From NCBI GenBank assembly GCA_964486825.1, contig CAZAQS010000285.1, positions 1-6,093 on the forward strand: a stretch of 6,093 bases of DNA, given 5' to 3'. This DNA is from CAZAQS01 sp964486825. GTDB lineage: Bacteria > Chloroflexota > Anaerolineae > Anaerolineales > UBA4823. A program made the position numbers and the translations under genes. The notes beneath the pieces were generated by a model that made no database searches, was not told where the DNA came from, and was given only the letters and a program-made list of their open reading frames with translations. Below, in pieces: positions 6,063 to 6,093 of the stretch; within the stretch, counting starts at the first letter, position 1, and every line of letters starts with the position of its first letter.

Positions 6063-6091
6063 ATGATAGCATAAATCGTTTTAAGAGTCAA
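6063..6091 (-). promoter_or_regulatory. Sigma-70-type promoter of the operon
   Basis: Read on the minus strand, TTGACT (6091-6086) and TATCAT (6068-6063) are separated by exactly 17 bases of AT-rich sequence. Each hexamer matches the housekeeping consensus at five of six positions. Transcription should start near 6056, giving a leader of about 43 bases to the first ATG. The AT-rich character stands out against the G+C-rich genes. The window ends two bases beyond the -35 box, so any activator site upstream cannot be seen. Confidence 0.8.
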
Positions 6092-6093
6092 GG

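Overview
The window holds one transcription unit, read entirely from the minus strand, with five genes that fill almost the whole sequence. In the direction of transcription they are: a RuBisCO-like protein (form IV type, 449 aa, 6013 to 4664); the alpha and beta subunits of a thiamine-diphosphate E1 component most like the acetoin dehydrogenase branch (327 and 337 aa, 4469 to 2469); a lipoyl-bearing E2 acyltransferase (421 aa, 2431 to 1166); and an FGGY-family sugar kinase that resembles the plant/cyanobacterial D-ribulose kinase group and runs off the window at base 1 (388 residues visible). No RNA genes, insertion sequences, CRISPR arrays or phage genes were seen.

The DNA is G+C-rich, and the coding strand looks richer in C than in G. 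The protein sequences and the mix of genes fit a heterotrophic bacterium. Chloroflexota (Anaerolineae-like) is my best guess from general impression, but nothing in the window proves it.

Layout: the right edge (6014-6093) carries a near-consensus sigma-70 promoter (TTGACT, 17 bp, TATCAT) facing into the first gene. Three short palindromes, centred exactly 10 bp apart, lie between the -10 box and the ribosome binding site and look like a repressor operator. A 194-bp gap (4470-4663) separates the RuBisCO-like gene from E1 alpha. It contains a small stem-loop just after the stop codon and a striking nested inverted repeat (4495-4581) just ahead of the E1 alpha ribosome binding site. The last four genes are tightly packed: gaps of 3, 37 and 1 bp.

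How they may work together (inference): the kinase phosphorylates a ketose or a related sugar acid, the RuBisCO-like enzyme does enolate chemistry (isomerisation, decarboxylation or similar) on the phosphorylated or unphosphorylated intermediate, and the E1-E2 complex oxidatively cleaves an alpha-keto or acyloin product to an acyl-CoA. No gene for E3 (dihydrolipoamide dehydrogenase) lies in the window, so it must come from beyond the left edge or from elsewhere in the genome. I do not recognise this exact combination as a described pathway.
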